Assembly (NCBI RefSeq): GCF_003316875.1
Contig: NZ_QMIL01000007.1
Span: 94,887 to 158,886, forward strand
Reading direction: 5' to 3'
Source of the DNA: Aliidiomarina celeris
Lineage (GTDB): Bacteria; Pseudomonadota; Gammaproteobacteria; Enterobacterales; Alteromonadaceae
DNA length: 64,000 nt
Under the pieces are notes generated by a model. The model searched no databases and was not told where the DNA came from. It worked only from the letters and a program-made list of their open reading frames with translations. The position numbers and the translations under genes are program-made. This document shows, piece after piece, positions 48,201 to 56,979 of the stretch; the stretch's first letter is position 1, and every line of letters starts with the position of its first letter.

Positions 48201-49686
48201 AAAAGCATTGGTGTCGGTTAAGTTAGTGTCTGAACCCGGCATAGGCACTATTGCCGTGGGTGTTGCAAAAGCTTATGCCGACTTTATTACCGTTTCAGGC
48301 TACGACGGCGGCACGGGTGCAAGTCCGCTCACCTCGGTGAAATATGCAGGATCACCATGGGAGCTTGGGCTCGCAGAAGTTCATGAAGCATTGGTGGTGA
48401 ACCAATTACGCCACAAAATTCGGTTGCAAGTAGACGGCGGTTTAAAGACCGGGCTCGACGTAATTAAAGCCACTATTTTGGGGGCCGAGAGCTTTGGCTT
48501 TGGCACTGGCCCTATGGTGGCTTTAGGCTGTAAGTACTTGCGTATCTGCCACTTAAATAACTGTGCAACAGGGGTTGCTACCCAAGATCGGCAACTTCGG
48601 GACAAATACTTCACCGGCTTACCAGAAAAAGTAGAGCGTTATTTTCGCTTTTTGGCTGAAGAAGTACGGGGGTATTTGCGCGAACTCGGTGTTGAGAAAC
48701 TTACCGACTTAATTGGTCGTACCGACCTGTTGCAACCCTTGCAACTACGCGCAAACAGCAAACCCGCAAGTTTAAACGTAGCGCCGATTTTGGCCGCAGC
48801 GGGCATAGTTTCCGATAAACCAGTTCATTGCACCGAAACAAACCCACCGCACGACCAAGGTGAACTCAACCAACAATTACTGCAGCTTTGCGAGGCAGCT
48901 ATTCGCAGCCGTTCGCGGTGCCAACATCGGCTTTCCATTGCTAATACCGACCGTTCTGTCGGTGCTCGATTGTCTGGATTTATCGCTCAGCAGCACGGCC
49001 AAAAAGGTATGAGTGGGCACGCCATTGAATTGTATTTTACCGGTACTGCGGGGCAAAGTTTTGGAGTATGGAATGCACTAGGCCTACATTTACATTTACG
49101 CGGCGACGCCAACGACTATGTGGGTAAAGGTATGGCGGGCGGCCTGATTAGCCTGCAGCCTCAACGCCTTGTTCGTTTCAATGCCAGCAACGCCGTGATT
49201 ATGGGCAATACCTGCTTATATGGTGCCACCGGCGGCAAACTATTCGCGGCAGGACGTGCAGGCGAGCGTTTTGCTGTGCGCAATGGCGGGGCCACTGCTG
49301 TAATAGAAGGTACTGGCGATCATGCTTGTGAATATATGACCGGCGGCGTAGTAGTGATTCTCGGCGAAGTAGGCATTAACTTCGGCGCGGGAATGACGGG
49401 TGGACTGGCGTTGGTGTACGACCCTAAAAAGCAACTAGCACAAAAAATCAACCCTGGCTTAGTTGAGGTCATCGACCTTAGCCACGAGCGCCTTAAGGAA
49501 CATTTGCGAGCCTTACTCAACGAACATGAACGCTTTACTCAGAGTATAAAAGCACACGAATGTTTAAATGACTTTGAACGCCAAGTAACTCATTTTAAGG
49601 TGGTAAAGGCAAAGAGCAGCAACGTAGAAGACTTGCTCGGGCGCCGAGCGCGCGGTACCGAAGAAATTCGGGTGGAGGTTATGTAA
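45208..49686 (+). CDS. gltB: Glutamate synthase (NADPH), large subunit
   Basis: A 1492-residue GltB. A 16-residue leader precedes the nucleophile Cys17 (CGFGLIAQLDGE) of the glutaminase domain. The central and FMN domains hold SNSGEGGEDPVRF and GYDGGTGASPL, the 3Fe-4S Cys site is CKYLRICHLNNC, and the C-terminal beta-helix ends the protein. It takes ammonia from glutamine to 2-oxoglutarate. It overlaps gltD by one base (TAATG), as in an operon. Confidence 0.96.
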   Translation: MGLYTSNTQANDTKDNCGFGLIAQLDGERSHTIVERAVTALARMMHRGAIGADGKTGDGCGLLMQLPDTFFRELAAENGWSLGKKFAIGQVFLSQNKQQREHAKRIVEQELAKETLTVHGWRQTPVNASVLGEIAASTQPHLEQVFVSAQPGWRKKDLERRLYMARRRIEKQLEEDHQFYIPSLSCLVIVYKGLMMPEALPTFYLDLQDPRLQTSICVFHQRFSTNTQPQWPLAQPFRFLAHNGEINTIAGNRQWAKARSYKLHSPLLPDLQDAAPFVNERGSDSASLDNMLELLLAGGMDLFRAMRLLIPPAWQGDPTMDPELRAFYEFNSMHMEPWDGPAGIVMTNGRHVACSLDRNGLRPARYILTHERVLTIASEVGIWDYAESDVLEKGRLGPGQMMAVDTYTGKIWQSDAIDQDLQSRHPYPQWLRDHIKRLTPFEQLSAEHIGKRLFTNDTMAQYHKAFGYSREEIEQVIRVLAADAQEATGSMGDDTPIAALSAQPRILYDYFRQQFAQVTNPPIDPIRERHVMSLATCIGREQNMFNETSGYANRVVFDSPILMYTDMQQLRELGSEHYGWHKFSLHYNYHETPLETALQRLCEQVVEAVQHQQTVIVVLSDRELHEQHIPVPAAMAVGAVHQALIEQNLRCDANIIVETASARDPHHFAVLIGLGATAVYPFLAYETIEQLVELDKIQLSAREAVVNFRTGITKGLLKILSKMGISTISSYRGAGLFELLGVARNIHQRCFSTCHLRMSGVTYQQLESDTLKLHQSTFNAHQRLPHGGLLKYVHGGEYHAYNPDVVTQLQHAVNFNDQTAYNRYKDTVNNRAPSMLRDLWQLRSSGPLAKEQEPEPAESLFERFDSAAMSIGALSPEAHESLAIAMNNLGGQSNSGEGGEDPVRFNTAKNSRIKQIASGRFGVTPHYLVNADVLQIKIAQGAKPGEGGQLPGEKVTAEIAKLRFSVPGVTLISPPPHHDIYSIEDLAQLIFDLKQVNPKALVSVKLVSEPGIGTIAVGVAKAYADFITVSGYDGGTGASPLTSVKYAGSPWELGLAEVHEALVVNQLRHKIRLQVDGGLKTGLDVIKATILGAESFGFGTGPMVALGCKYLRICHLNNCATGVATQDRQLRDKYFTGLPEKVERYFRFLAEEVRGYLRELGVEKLTDLIGRTDLLQPLQLRANSKPASLNVAPILAAAGIVSDKPVHCTETNPPHDQGELNQQLLQLCEAAIRSRSRCQHRLSIANTDRSVGARLSGFIAQQHGQKGMSGHAIELYFTGTAGQSFGVWNALGLHLHLRGDANDYVGKGMAGGLISLQPQRLVRFNASNAVIMGNTCLYGATGGKLFAAGRAGERFAVRNGGATAVIEGTGDHACEYMTGGVVVILGEVGINFGAGMTGGLALVYDPKKQLAQKINPGLVEVIDLSHERLKEHLRALLNEHERFTQSIKAHECLNDFERQVTHFKVVKAKSSNVEDLLGRRARGTEEIRVEVM

Positions 49687-51110
49687 TGAATAAAAACATC
49701 CATCAGTTTGTCGACGTAGGCCGTGCAGAGCCGCCGAAACGGAGCATTGACCAACGCACTATTGAGTTTGTTGAAATTCACCACCCCATGGGCGAAACAC
49801 AAGTGGCCGGGCAGGCCGACCGTTGTATCGACTGTGGTAACCCCTATTGTGAATGGAAGTGCCCAGTTCATAACTATATTCCGCAGTGGCTCGAACTCGC
49901 TGCCGCCGGTAAAATTATTGAGGCTGCAGAACTCTCTCATGAAACCAATAGTTTGCCGGAAGTCTGCGGGCGCGTATGCCCCCAAGATCGGTTGTGTGAA
50001 GGCGCCTGTACCTTAAACGATGAGTTTGGCGCTGTAACCATTGGCGCGATTGAAAAATACATTACCGACACCGCGTTTGAGCAAGGTTGGCGCCCCGACA
50101 TTTCTCACATTACAGCCCTGCCTTATAAGGTGGCCGTTATTGGCGCTGGCCCTGCAGGGCTTGCCTGTGCCGACGTTCTTGCCCGCCGTGGTATCGCCGC
50201 TACAGTGTTCGACCGCTACCCAGAAGTTGGCGGTTTGCTCACCTACGGAATTCCGGCTTTTAAGTTGGAAAAATCAGTAATGAAGCGGCGCCAGCAAATT
50301 TTTGAGAGTATGGGCATAACCTTCGAACTGAATTGTACAATTGGCAGCGACCGCTCATTTTCTTCGTTACTCGACTCTTTTGACGCTGTTTTTCTCGCCC
50401 TTGGAACTTACAAAGCTATCGACGGAAAACTAGTAGGAGCGGACGCTCACGGCGTGTATCCGGCGCTCTCTTACCTCATTGGCAACACCGCCGAACTTAT
50501 TGAAACCCCCATGCCGAGTTACCCGAAAATTAATCTTTCGGGAAAGACAGTAGTGGTACTTGGCGGTGGCGATACGGCTATGGACTGTGTACGCACAGCC
50601 ATACGGCAACAAGCTCAGTCGGTAACCTGTGCATACCGGCGCGATTTTGAGAATATGCCCGGCTCTCGTAAAGAAGTACAGAATGCAGAAGAAGAAGGAG
50701 TATGCTTTGAGTACAACGTGCAGCCTATTGCGATTGAGCAGGAGCATGGCGCTGTTATCGGTGTTCGCTTTATTCGCACTGAGTTAGGCAATGCCGACGC
50801 GCAAGGCCGCAGACGCCCAGAGCCAATCGCCGGAAGCGAATTTATAATGCCCGCCGACGCCGTTATCTTGGCTTTTGGCTACCAAGCAAACCCGCCAGAG
50901 TTTGTTACCGAAGCCGAAATAGAAGTGAACGACTGGAGCCTTATAAAGGCGAGTGTGCACTCAAACTACCCCATGCAAACTTCTAATCCAAAAGTTTTTG
51001 CGGGTGGTGATATGGTGCTGGGCGCTGATTTGGTGGTTACGGCAATTGCACAAGGCAGAAAGGCTGCAGAAGGGATTCACGCATGGTTAACGCGTGAACC
51101 CGATTGCTGA
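49686..51110 (+). CDS. gltD: Glutamate synthase (NADPH), small subunit
   Basis: A 474-residue GltD. The N-terminal Cys residues 47, 50, 55 and 59 (CIDCGNPYCEWKC) and a second set (CGRVCPQDRLCEGACT) bind two 4Fe-4S clusters. FAD (VAVIGAGPAGLACADVL) and NADPH (VVVLGGGDTAMDCVRTA) sites follow. It feeds electrons from NADPH to GltB. Confidence 0.96.
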   Translation: MNKNIHQFVDVGRAEPPKRSIDQRTIEFVEIHHPMGETQVAGQADRCIDCGNPYCEWKCPVHNYIPQWLELAAAGKIIEAAELSHETNSLPEVCGRVCPQDRLCEGACTLNDEFGAVTIGAIEKYITDTAFEQGWRPDISHITALPYKVAVIGAGPAGLACADVLARRGIAATVFDRYPEVGGLLTYGIPAFKLEKSVMKRRQQIFESMGITFELNCTIGSDRSFSSLLDSFDAVFLALGTYKAIDGKLVGADAHGVYPALSYLIGNTAELIETPMPSYPKINLSGKTVVVLGGGDTAMDCVRTAIRQQAQSVTCAYRRDFENMPGSRKEVQNAEEEGVCFEYNVQPIAIEQEHGAVIGVRFIRTELGNADAQGRRRPEPIAGSEFIMPADAVILAFGYQANPPEFVTEAEIEVNDWSLIKASVHSNYPMQTSNPKVFAGGDMVLGADLVVTAIAQGRKAAEGIHAWLTREPDC

Positions 51111-51136
51111 CGGCTGAATTAATGCAACAACAGTGC

Positions 51137-51601
51137 TTAAACTTGCCCTTGTAAATAAAGCTCAAGACCAAGCGTATCAATAAGCCTGAGCTGCTGTTTG
51201 AGCCAGTAGGCGTGGTCTTCTTCTGTGTCTTTTAAAATACCAACAAGCATTTGCCGAGACACAAAATCTTGCTCTTGTTCACACAGTTGAATAGACGCTT
51301 TTAAGTCTTTCGCATTGGCCAGCTCTAGATCGAGATCAGCGGTAATCATCTGCTTAACGTCATCGGCTGGAGGCAACGCATGGCGCGCTTCTAAATCGGG
51401 TTTACCACCTAAAAGTAGAATACGGTCAATAAGTAGCTTCGCATGCCCCCGCTCGTCGTCTGCTTCATGTGCAATCCGAGCATGAAGCTTAGTAAATCCC
51501 CAGTCTTCATAAAGTGCCGAATTGCGTGTGTATTGGTCAATCGATGTCAGTTCCCACTTGAGTAGGGTGTTTAATGCTGCAATAACTTTACTCATTTTCA
51601 A
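51137..51601 (-). CDS. bfr: Bacterioferritin, ferroxidase-type subunit without haem Met
   Basis: A 154-residue four-helix bacterioferritin. The di-iron ligands are kept: Glu17 (KWELTSIDQ), Glu50 and His53 (DDERGHAK), Glu93-equivalent (LELANAKD) and Glu/His (EEDHAYW). The residue equal to haem-binding Met52 of E. coli is Arg (DERGH). It should oxidise iron but not hold haem alone. It lies 23 bases downstream of the other bfr gene, which has the reverse set, and the two probably build one mixed shell. Confidence 0.93.
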   Translation of the reverse strand: MKMSKVIAALNTLLKWELTSIDQYTRNSALYEDWGFTKLHARIAHEADDERGHAKLLIDRILLLGGKPDLEARHALPPADDVKQMITADLDLELANAKDLKASIQLCEQEQDFVSRQMLVGILKDTEEDHAYWLKQQLRLIDTLGLELYLQGQV

Positions 51602-51624
51602 CGCCTCCTTCGGAACAACCGTAC

Positions 51625-52098
51625 TTAAGCAGTCGCCATTTTGGTTTGTAAATAACGCTCTGCGCCAAGCCGCTCAATTAAATCAACTTGGGTTTGCAAC
51701 CAGTCTAAATGCTCTTCTTGTTGCTCCAGAATTTCGGTAAGTAAATCTCGGGTTACGAAATCTTGCGCGGTCTCAATCACGGCAATCGATGCGCGTATCG
51801 CATTTACGTCAGCCTGTTGCACTTTAATGTCGAGCTTTAAAGCCTCTACCGGTTTCTCACCAATATATAATTTGCCTAAGTCTTGGAGGTTCGGCAGCCC
51901 TTCGAGTATTAAAATGCGTTCGATAATTTTGTCGGCATGCACCATTTCCGCAATAGACGCTTTATAAATCACCTTATTCAGTGGTTCAAAGCCCCAATTG
52001 CGCAGCATACGCGCGTGCAAAAAATATTGGTTAATTGCCGTTAATTTACGCGTTAAAACCGCATTTAGTTCAGCGATAACAGTAGCGTTAGACGTCAT
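51625..52098 (-). CDS. bfr: Bacterioferritin, haem-binding subunit without ferroxidase ligands
   Basis: A 157-residue bacterioferritin. Haem-binding Met52 is present (AEMVHADK), but the ferroxidase site is lost: Lys18 for Glu (TRKLTAINQ), Gln94 for Glu (KVQQADVN) and Gln127 for Glu (EQQEEHLDW). It keeps Tyr25, Glu51, His54 and His130. It cannot oxidise iron in the normal way, but can give haem for electron release. The first of the pair; paired with the ferroxidase-type gene just downstream. Confidence 0.93.
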   Translation of the reverse strand: MTSNATVIAELNAVLTRKLTAINQYFLHARMLRNWGFEPLNKVIYKASIAEMVHADKIIERILILEGLPNLQDLGKLYIGEKPVEALKLDIKVQQADVNAIRASIAVIETAQDFVTRDLLTEILEQQEEHLDWLQTQVDLIERLGAERYLQTKMATA

Positions 52099-52178
52099 TA
52101 GTGCACCTCAGCATTTGATGTGTAGCAAAATTCACTAAGCGCATTACTATGCGCCAGTAATTTAGCTCAAGCTCTATA

Positions 52179-52406
52179 CTAAGTGTAGCAGACCTCTATG
52201 TCGATATGTGCAGCAGGGTGAATTTCTACGGGTTGGAAATTGTTATGAATGGTGTCGTGCAATACATCGCGGGCATGGCTAGTGCAGCGCCCACATTGGG
52301 TGCCCAAACCAAAGCATTTTTTCAAATCGCGTACACTATGACAGCCCTCGCTCACCGCTGCCTCAATGTCACTGTCTGTAATACCTTTGCATAAACACAC
52401 GTACAT
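52179..52406 (-). CDS. bfd: Bacterioferritin-associated ferredoxin
   Basis: A 75-residue 2Fe-2S protein with CLCKGITDSDIEAAVSEG and CGLGTQCGRCTSHA-type Cys placement (CLC and CGRC). Bfd gives electrons to haem of bacterioferritin to release iron. The ATG at 52404-52406 (MYVCLCKG) is preferred to a longer frame. It is 80 bases upstream of the haem-type bfr gene on the same strand. Confidence 0.92.
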   Translation of the reverse strand: MYVCLCKGITDSDIEAAVSEGCHSVRDLKKCFGLGTQCGRCTSHARDVLHDTIHNNFQPVEIHPAAHIDIEVCYT

Positions 52407-52579
52407 ACTAAACCTCATCTAAGAGGCCTTATTATAAATCTAAATGCGAATTGTTATCAACAGTATTTTGAGAAATGGCGTGCGCCTTACGGGTGTTGCT
52501 TCGCAACATACAAAACAGCTTCCTGCCGTTTTGCCGAACCCAAGGGCTCTCATCAAATCCTCACCTATCATCAGATACT

Positions 52580-52606
52580 AAAAAACCGCCACAAGGGCGG
52601 TTTTTT
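52580..52606. terminator. Terminator-like hairpin, repeat copy one
   Basis: ACCGCC/GGCGGT stem with ACAAG-type loop, A tract before and T tract after, so it can act on both strands. Confidence 0.6.
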
Positions 52607-52745
52607 ACTCATTGCCGGGAGGGATTTACGCACGCCATCCATGGCGTGCGCCCTACGGGTGTTGCTTCGCAACATACAAAACGGCTTCCTGCCGTTTTGC
52701 CGAACCCTAGGGCTCTCATCAAATCCTCACCTATCATCAGATACT

Positions 52746-52772
52746 AAAAAACCGCCACAAGGGCGGTTTTTT
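52746..52772. terminator. Terminator of tRNA-Ser, repeat copy two
   Basis: The same hairpin, seven bases beyond the CCA end of tRNA-Ser. Read on the minus strand it is a proper terminator for that gene. Confidence 0.75.
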
Positions 52773-52778
52773 AGTATC

Positions 52779-52869
52779 TGGCGGATAGGGAGGGATTCGA
52801 ACCCTCGATACGGGGTTACCGTATACACACTTTCCAGGCGTGCGCCTTCAGCCGCTCGGCCACCTATCC
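52779..52869 (-). tRNA. tRNA-Ser (GGA)
   Basis: A 91-base tRNA with the long variable arm of the serine class. The acceptor pair is GGATAGG/CCTATCC, the anticodon loop CTGGAAA carries GGA, the T-arm is GGGTTCGAATCCC and CCA is encoded. It stands alone and is followed by the terminator-like repeat. Confidence 0.95.
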
Positions 52870-52907
52870 TTTAAGCGGCGCTATGTTAGGGAATTCAGCG
52901 CCGTTAA

Positions 52908-53123
52908 TCAAGCAAAAGCAGCGGAAATCTTGTCGGCCAGCGCCTTTATTTTTCCAGCGCCAAAGAACACGAGCACAAATGCAATGGGCCATGCAATGTA
53001 AAACGCAGTCCACCAACGCCCAATAAAACCTTCCCCAAGGCCTGTGTTCACCCAAGTAATTAATCCTGTCATCAACAATGACATATACACCGACATCAAA
53101 ATAGGAAAAACAAAACGCTTCAC
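52908..53123 (-). CDS. DUF2798 family membrane protein
   Basis: A 71-residue protein with two helices and the DUF2798 pattern: FPILMSVYMSLLMTGLITWVN, then GFIGRWWTAFYIAWPIAFVL. The function of this family is unknown. It stands 24 bases downstream of the SLC13 gene on the same strand and may be co-transcribed with it. Confidence 0.82.
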   Translation of the reverse strand: MKRFVFPILMSVYMSLLMTGLITWVNTGLGEGFIGRWWTAFYIAWPIAFVLVFFGAGKIKALADKISAAFA

Positions 53124-53147
53124 TCTTACTGCCTCTTTAACCGTTGA

Positions 53148-54548
53148 TTACACAAAAACCAGAACCACAATGGTGGTGACAATCGCCATCAGAATATTGA
53201 GCACAAAGCCTTCTCGAGCCATTTCTTTTATAGTGACTTTGTTCGACGAGAAAACGATGGAGTTCGGTGGTGTTGCAACAGGCAAACAGAACGCGCAACT
53301 ACAAGCGATAACCGCGGGGATCATCAAAACTTCAATAGGAATATTGGCCGCCCCTGCGGTCGCGGCTAGAACGGGCATAAGCAAGGTTGCCGTGGCGGTA
53401 TTTGAGGTCACCTCCGTTAAAAACGACACCGTAATTGCAATACCGAAAATTAATAACCACAGCGGCAACACGGTGAATTGTGCTAACGCACCGCCGATAA
53501 TGTCACTTAAACCACTTGCCATAACCCCAGCGGCTAAACAAATCCCTCCCGCAAACAGCAAAAGAATTCCCCACGGAATATTAATCGCTTGTTCCCAGGT
53601 GAGTAAGCGCCCACCGCGCCCGTTACTGACAATGAACATGGCAACAACGCCTGCTAATGCTATGGTCGAGTCGCCAATTCCGCTTAAACCCAGCCACCCT
53701 GTCCACCCTCCAAAGGGCTCAGTGCGTAACACCCAAAGGGCCACTACCGAGCCAAAAACCAGTAGTACCCGTTTTTCATTAACCGTCATTTGCTCTTGCG
53801 ACGGTAAGGTTAGTGGTGAATCAAGCTGAACACCTCGGGTGAGCCACCATGCGATAACCGGCAAACCGATAATCACCATAGGCACGCCAATGGTCATCCA
53901 GCGGGCAAAACCAAAGTTTTCGCCCGCATAGGTTTCATACACTGAAGCAAAAATAAGATTTGGAGGAGAGCCAATTAAAGTAGCAATACCACCTAGCGAT
54001 GCGGAATACGCCAAACCGAGCAACAAGGCACGCTGAAAACGGTGCTGATTGGACGCTTCCGCGAGTGCTAGCGCTACGGGCAACAAGGCGAGTACAGCCG
54101 CTGTATTAGAAATCCACATCGACATAAACGCCGAGGCCACCATAAAAGCCACAATCATTAACTTGGCTCGAGATGCTCCTATCAAGGAAACGAGGTTAAG
54201 GGCGAGCCGACGGTGAACACCACTGGCTTCCACGGCTTTCGCCAACATAAATGCGCCCATAAATAAAACAATAACGTGGTCGCCCAAGGAACGGCTTGCG
54301 TCTCGTGCGTCTAAAATGCCACCAAGGGGGAGTAAAACAAAGGGCAGTAAAGACGTTACTGGTAATGGTAAGGCTTCAGAAATCCACCACCAGCCGACCC
54401 AAACCACGGTCGATAATGTCCATGCCGCTGGTTGTGGCATACCTAAATACACTGAAAAGAAATAAACCAATAGTGCGAGCAGAGGCCCCAGTAGCACATG
54501 AAGAGACTTGCTCTGCGGTTGTTCTGTAAGCGGAGACGTAGAGACCAT
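53148..54548 (-). CDS. SLC13 (DASS) family anion:Na+ symporter
   Basis: A 466-residue inner-membrane carrier. The two helical repeats have SNTAAVLALLPVALAL and TEVTSNTATATLLMPVLAA, the Ser-Asn-Thr motifs that bind substrate and sodium. The family takes up dicarboxylates, sulfate or the like. The ATG at 54546-54548 is chosen; the frame extends 16 codons upstream, without support. The N-terminus is hydrophilic. Confidence 0.9.
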   Translation of the reverse strand: MVSTSPLTEQPQSKSLHVLLGPLLALLVYFFSVYLGMPQPAAWTLSTVVWVGWWWISEALPLPVTSLLPFVLLPLGGILDARDASRSLGDHVIVLFMGAFMLAKAVEASGVHRRLALNLVSLIGASRAKLMIVAFMVASAFMSMWISNTAAVLALLPVALALAEASNQHRFQRALLLGLAYSASLGGIATLIGSPPNLIFASVYETYAGENFGFARWMTIGVPMVIIGLPVIAWWLTRGVQLDSPLTLPSQEQMTVNEKRVLLVFGSVVALWVLRTEPFGGWTGWLGLSGIGDSTIALAGVVAMFIVSNGRGGRLLTWEQAINIPWGILLLFAGGICLAAGVMASGLSDIIGGALAQFTVLPLWLLIFGIAITVSFLTEVTSNTATATLLMPVLAATAGAANIPIEVLMIPAVIACSCAFCLPVATPPNSIVFSSNKVTIKEMAREGFVLNILMAIVTTIVVLVFV

Positions 54549-54605
54549 AGCAAACCTAGATGTCGGAACAATAGCCGTTATACTACGACAGAGCATAAGT
54601 TATGG

Positions 54606-55451
54606 CTAATGCTCAATAAGTTCGCTATATCCTTTTTGGTAGTTAGGGTAGTAAAGCTTGAATCCTGTTTGCGTTAACTTCCGATTCGAAATACGTTTAC
54701 TTCCCCGCGTAGAGCCCTCGGTAACACGCGCCTTCGCTTCTGGATTCAGTCGTTCCGCTAACCAGTGCATTACTTTCGCCTGCTGCACCGGCATGTCGTC
54801 GGTTACATTGAAATAAGCGGCGGTAGGTAACGCCAAGTCGCGTTCTATTACGTGAGCGATTGCGCGAGCCACGTCGGTGGCATGAATACGGTTTGTCCAA
54901 CTGTCTGAAACGGAATATTGCCCACTTTTTATGTGCTCAATTAATCGCGTACGCCCTGGCCCGTAAATACCCGAACAACGTAACACAGCAACCTTCACTG
55001 GAGCCGCTTCCAGCACTCGTTCACATGCACGAATCGCCTGCCCAGAGAAACCGTCAGGTTCAGTTGGTGAGTCCTCACCTACGAACTCGCCATGGGTTTG
55101 GCCATACACGCTGGTACTCGAAATAAATACAACTTGCCCTGCAAACTGGGTTTGCGTTATGGCTTTGCAAGACTCTTGAATAGGCTTGAGATAACCTTGT
55201 TCATAGGCCTCAGCTGAAAATGCTCCGGGCGTCAGCGAAATAACTACCGTATGTGGCTTTAACGCTAACCAACTCAGCCAATCTTGGAGCTTGCGAGCGT
55301 CGCCCTGGATAACTCGAACACCAGCGCTGTTATCGTCCGTTTTCGAAGCGCTTCGACGTACGCCGATCACCTCAAATTTAGGTTGCAAAAAAGCGACAGA
55401 CCGATGACCGAGATCGCCAAATCCCACCCAGAGCAACAAAGGCTTTGGCAT
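54606..55451 (-). CDS. NAD-dependent epimerase/dehydratase-like protein (YeeZ-like)
   Basis: A 281-residue extended SDR protein. The N-terminal nucleotide loop is WVGFGDLGHR, a variant G-x-G-x-x-G, and VFISSTSVYGQTHGE has the YxxxK-type region of the family, where the Lys position is less clear. YeeZ-like proteins have no firmly known substrate. The start overlaps the nadA stop by one base. Confidence 0.82.
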   Translation of the reverse strand: MPKPLLLWVGFGDLGHRSVAFLQPKFEVIGVRRSASKTDDNSAGVRVIQGDARKLQDWLSWLALKPHTVVISLTPGAFSAEAYEQGYLKPIQESCKAITQTQFAGQVVFISSTSVYGQTHGEFVGEDSPTEPDGFSGQAIRACERVLEAAPVKVAVLRCSGIYGPGRTRLIEHIKSGQYSVSDSWTNRIHATDVARAIAHVIERDLALPTAAYFNVTDDMPVQQAKVMHWLAERLNPEAKARVTEGSTRGSKRISNRKLTQTGFKLYYPNYQKGYSELIEH

Positions 55452-56491
55452 TAGCGCTTTCCTTGGTTGAATTCCAGCATGCGCGTGAGCGGCTTCATAG
55501 CCCGCTCAGCGAGCCCGCTGTCTACATGGACTTCATGGGCTATGCCATCGGTACTTAGCGCTTGCTCAATCGCCGCTAGGCCGTTCATAGCCATCCATGG
55601 GCAATGCGCACAGCTTCGGCACGTTGCCCCGTTGCCTCCAGTCGGCGCTTCAATGAACGATTTTTCCGGAGACAGTTGCTGCATTTTGTAGAAAATGCCC
55701 TTGTCCGTTGCCACAATAAAGCGTTGATGCGGTAGAGTTTGGCTCGCTTTGATTAATTGCGAAGTGGAACCTACCGCGTCGGCCATATCAACAATCGCTG
55801 CCGGAGACTCCGGATGCACTAAAACTGCCGCATCGGGATACTGCTCTTTCAGCTGCAGCAGCGCGCGCGCTTTAAATTCGTCATGCACAATACAGGCTGC
55901 ATTCCAAAGCAGCATATCAGCTCCGGTCTGCTTCGCAATGTAGCCGCCTAAGTGCTTATCCGGCGCCCACAGAATTTTCTCACCCTTGGCGTCTAAATAC
56001 TCCACCACGTCGAGCGCAATGCTCGAGGTTACTACCCAATCCGCCCGCGCTTTCACTGCTGCCGAGGTATTCGCATACACGACTACTGTGTGGTCAGGGT
56101 GTGCATCACAAAACTCGCCAAAAGCATCTGCAGGACAACCTAAGTCCAATGAACAGGTGGCTTCTAAGGTGGGCATAAGCACACGTTTTTGTGGGGTTAA
56201 TATTTTCGCCGTTTCGCCCATAAATTTCACCCCGGCGACAATAAGGTTTTTTGCTTCATGCGCTGCCCCAAAGCGGGCCATTTCTAATGAATCTGCAACA
56301 CAACCACCCGTTTCTTCTGCAAGTGCTTGAATTTCAGGGTCCGTATAGTAGTGCGCTACCAACACTGCATTTTTTTCTTGCAGCAGTTTTTTAATGCGCG
56401 TACGGGCAGCGTCCTTCTCACTCGCAGTGAGCGGTGCTGGCTTGGGTGGAAAGTCAAACTGAAAAGGTTCTACTACGTCTAGGTTGGCCAT
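55451..56491 (-). CDS. nadA: Quinolinate synthase A
   Basis: A 346-residue 4Fe-4S enzyme that joins iminoaspartate and dihydroxyacetone phosphate to quinolinate for NAD. Cluster Cys residues lie in [27 protein letters not shown] and [31 protein letters not shown] at the start and [13 protein letters not shown] in the middle are family marks. It begins just left of the tRNA-Lys pair. Confidence 0.95.
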   Translation of the reverse strand: MANLDVVEPFQFDFPPKPAPLTASEKDAARTRIKKLLQEKNAVLVAHYYTDPEIQALAEETGGCVADSLEMARFGAAHEAKNLIVAGVKFMGETAKILTPQKRVLMPTLEATCSLDLGCPADAFGEFCDAHPDHTVVVYANTSAAVKARADWVVTSSIALDVVEYLDAKGEKILWAPDKHLGGYIAKQTGADMLLWNAACIVHDEFKARALLQLKEQYPDAAVLVHPESPAAIVDMADAVGSTSQLIKASQTLPHQRFIVATDKGIFYKMQQLSPEKSFIEAPTGGNGATCRSCAHCPWMAMNGLAAIEQALSTDGIAHEVHVDSGLAERAMKPLTRMLEFNQGKR

Positions 56492-56608
56492 GATTATTCC
56501 GAATATGTGAGTACTAAGCCTATGAGGCTTATTATACTAGGAAACGGTTGAAGGATCACTTTCAGGAACTATTGCGGTATTGGGATGTTACGATGTTGAT
56601 TCACAGAG

Positions 56609-56684
56609 TGGTGGGTCGTGCTGGATTCGAACCAGCGACCAATTGATTAAAAGTCAACTGCTCTACCAACTGAGCTAACGACCC
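56609..56684 (-). tRNA. tRNA-Lys (TTT), copy one
   Basis: A 76-base tRNA with acceptor GGGTCGT, D-arm AGCTCAGTTGGTAGAGC, anticodon loop CTTTTAA with TTT, T-arm CTGGTTCGAATCCAG and encoded CCA. The sequence is identical to copy two. Confidence 0.96.
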
Positions 56685-56718
56685 AAATCTGTGTTCTATA
56701 TTGACTGTTTTCGGAAAG

Positions 56719-56794
56719 TGGTGGGTCGTGCTGGATTCGAACCAGCGACCAATTGATTAAAAGTCAACTGCTCTACCAACTGAGCTAACGACCC
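56719..56794 (-). tRNA. tRNA-Lys (TTT), copy two
   Basis: Same 76-base sequence as copy one, 34 bases away and transcribed first. Both lie in one unit. The 185 bases from here to cpoB hold no gene, only the hairpin at 56938-56961. Confidence 0.96.
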
Positions 56795-56937
56795 TTTTCC
56801 GCTTACTGTTACTTTGCAACACTGTGCTAGGCAACGGGCGCATAGTTTACTTAAAACGACGCTGCTTGCAACTTAAAACCGTATTGAAATTGCAATTTTT
56901 TTCTTTTTTCACACCTGTTCGACGAATTACTAAACAA

Positions 56938-56961
56938 TTCGAGGGGGTCAAGCCCCCTCGA
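56938..56961. terminator. Hairpin at the end of the tol-pal operon
   Basis: A 9-bp stem TCGAGGGGG/CCCCCTCGA around TCAAG, 20 bases past the cpoB stop. The T tract is poor on the minus strand, so termination is only likely. Confidence 0.45.
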
Positions 56962-56979
56962 TTAACGTACTCTTAACCT

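Larger units (their letters stand above)
52475..52773. repeat. Two direct copies of a 133-bp hairpin repeat
   Basis: Copy one (52475-52607) and copy two (52641-52773) differ at about three bases. Each holds a GTTGC-TTC-GCAAC hairpin, an AAAACGGC/GCCGTTTT hairpin (one base changed in copy one) and a terminator-like ACCGCC/GGCGGT stem with A and T tracts. A perfect CGCACGCCAT/ATGGCGTGCG palindrome (52629-52650) joins the copies. A short GGGAGGGATT left of copy two equals the T-arm of tRNA-Ser next door. It fills the 360-base gap between bfd and tRNA-Ser; no gene is seen in it. Confidence 0.85.

Noticed and set aside
52475-52874. Short frames in the tRNA-Ser repeat region
   Set aside because: They repeat because the DNA repeats; they run through terminator hairpins and tRNA.
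53044-53829. Long open frame of 261 codons on the plus strand
   Set aside because: It lies opposite the SLC13 gene, whose membrane motifs are clear, and its residues resemble no family.
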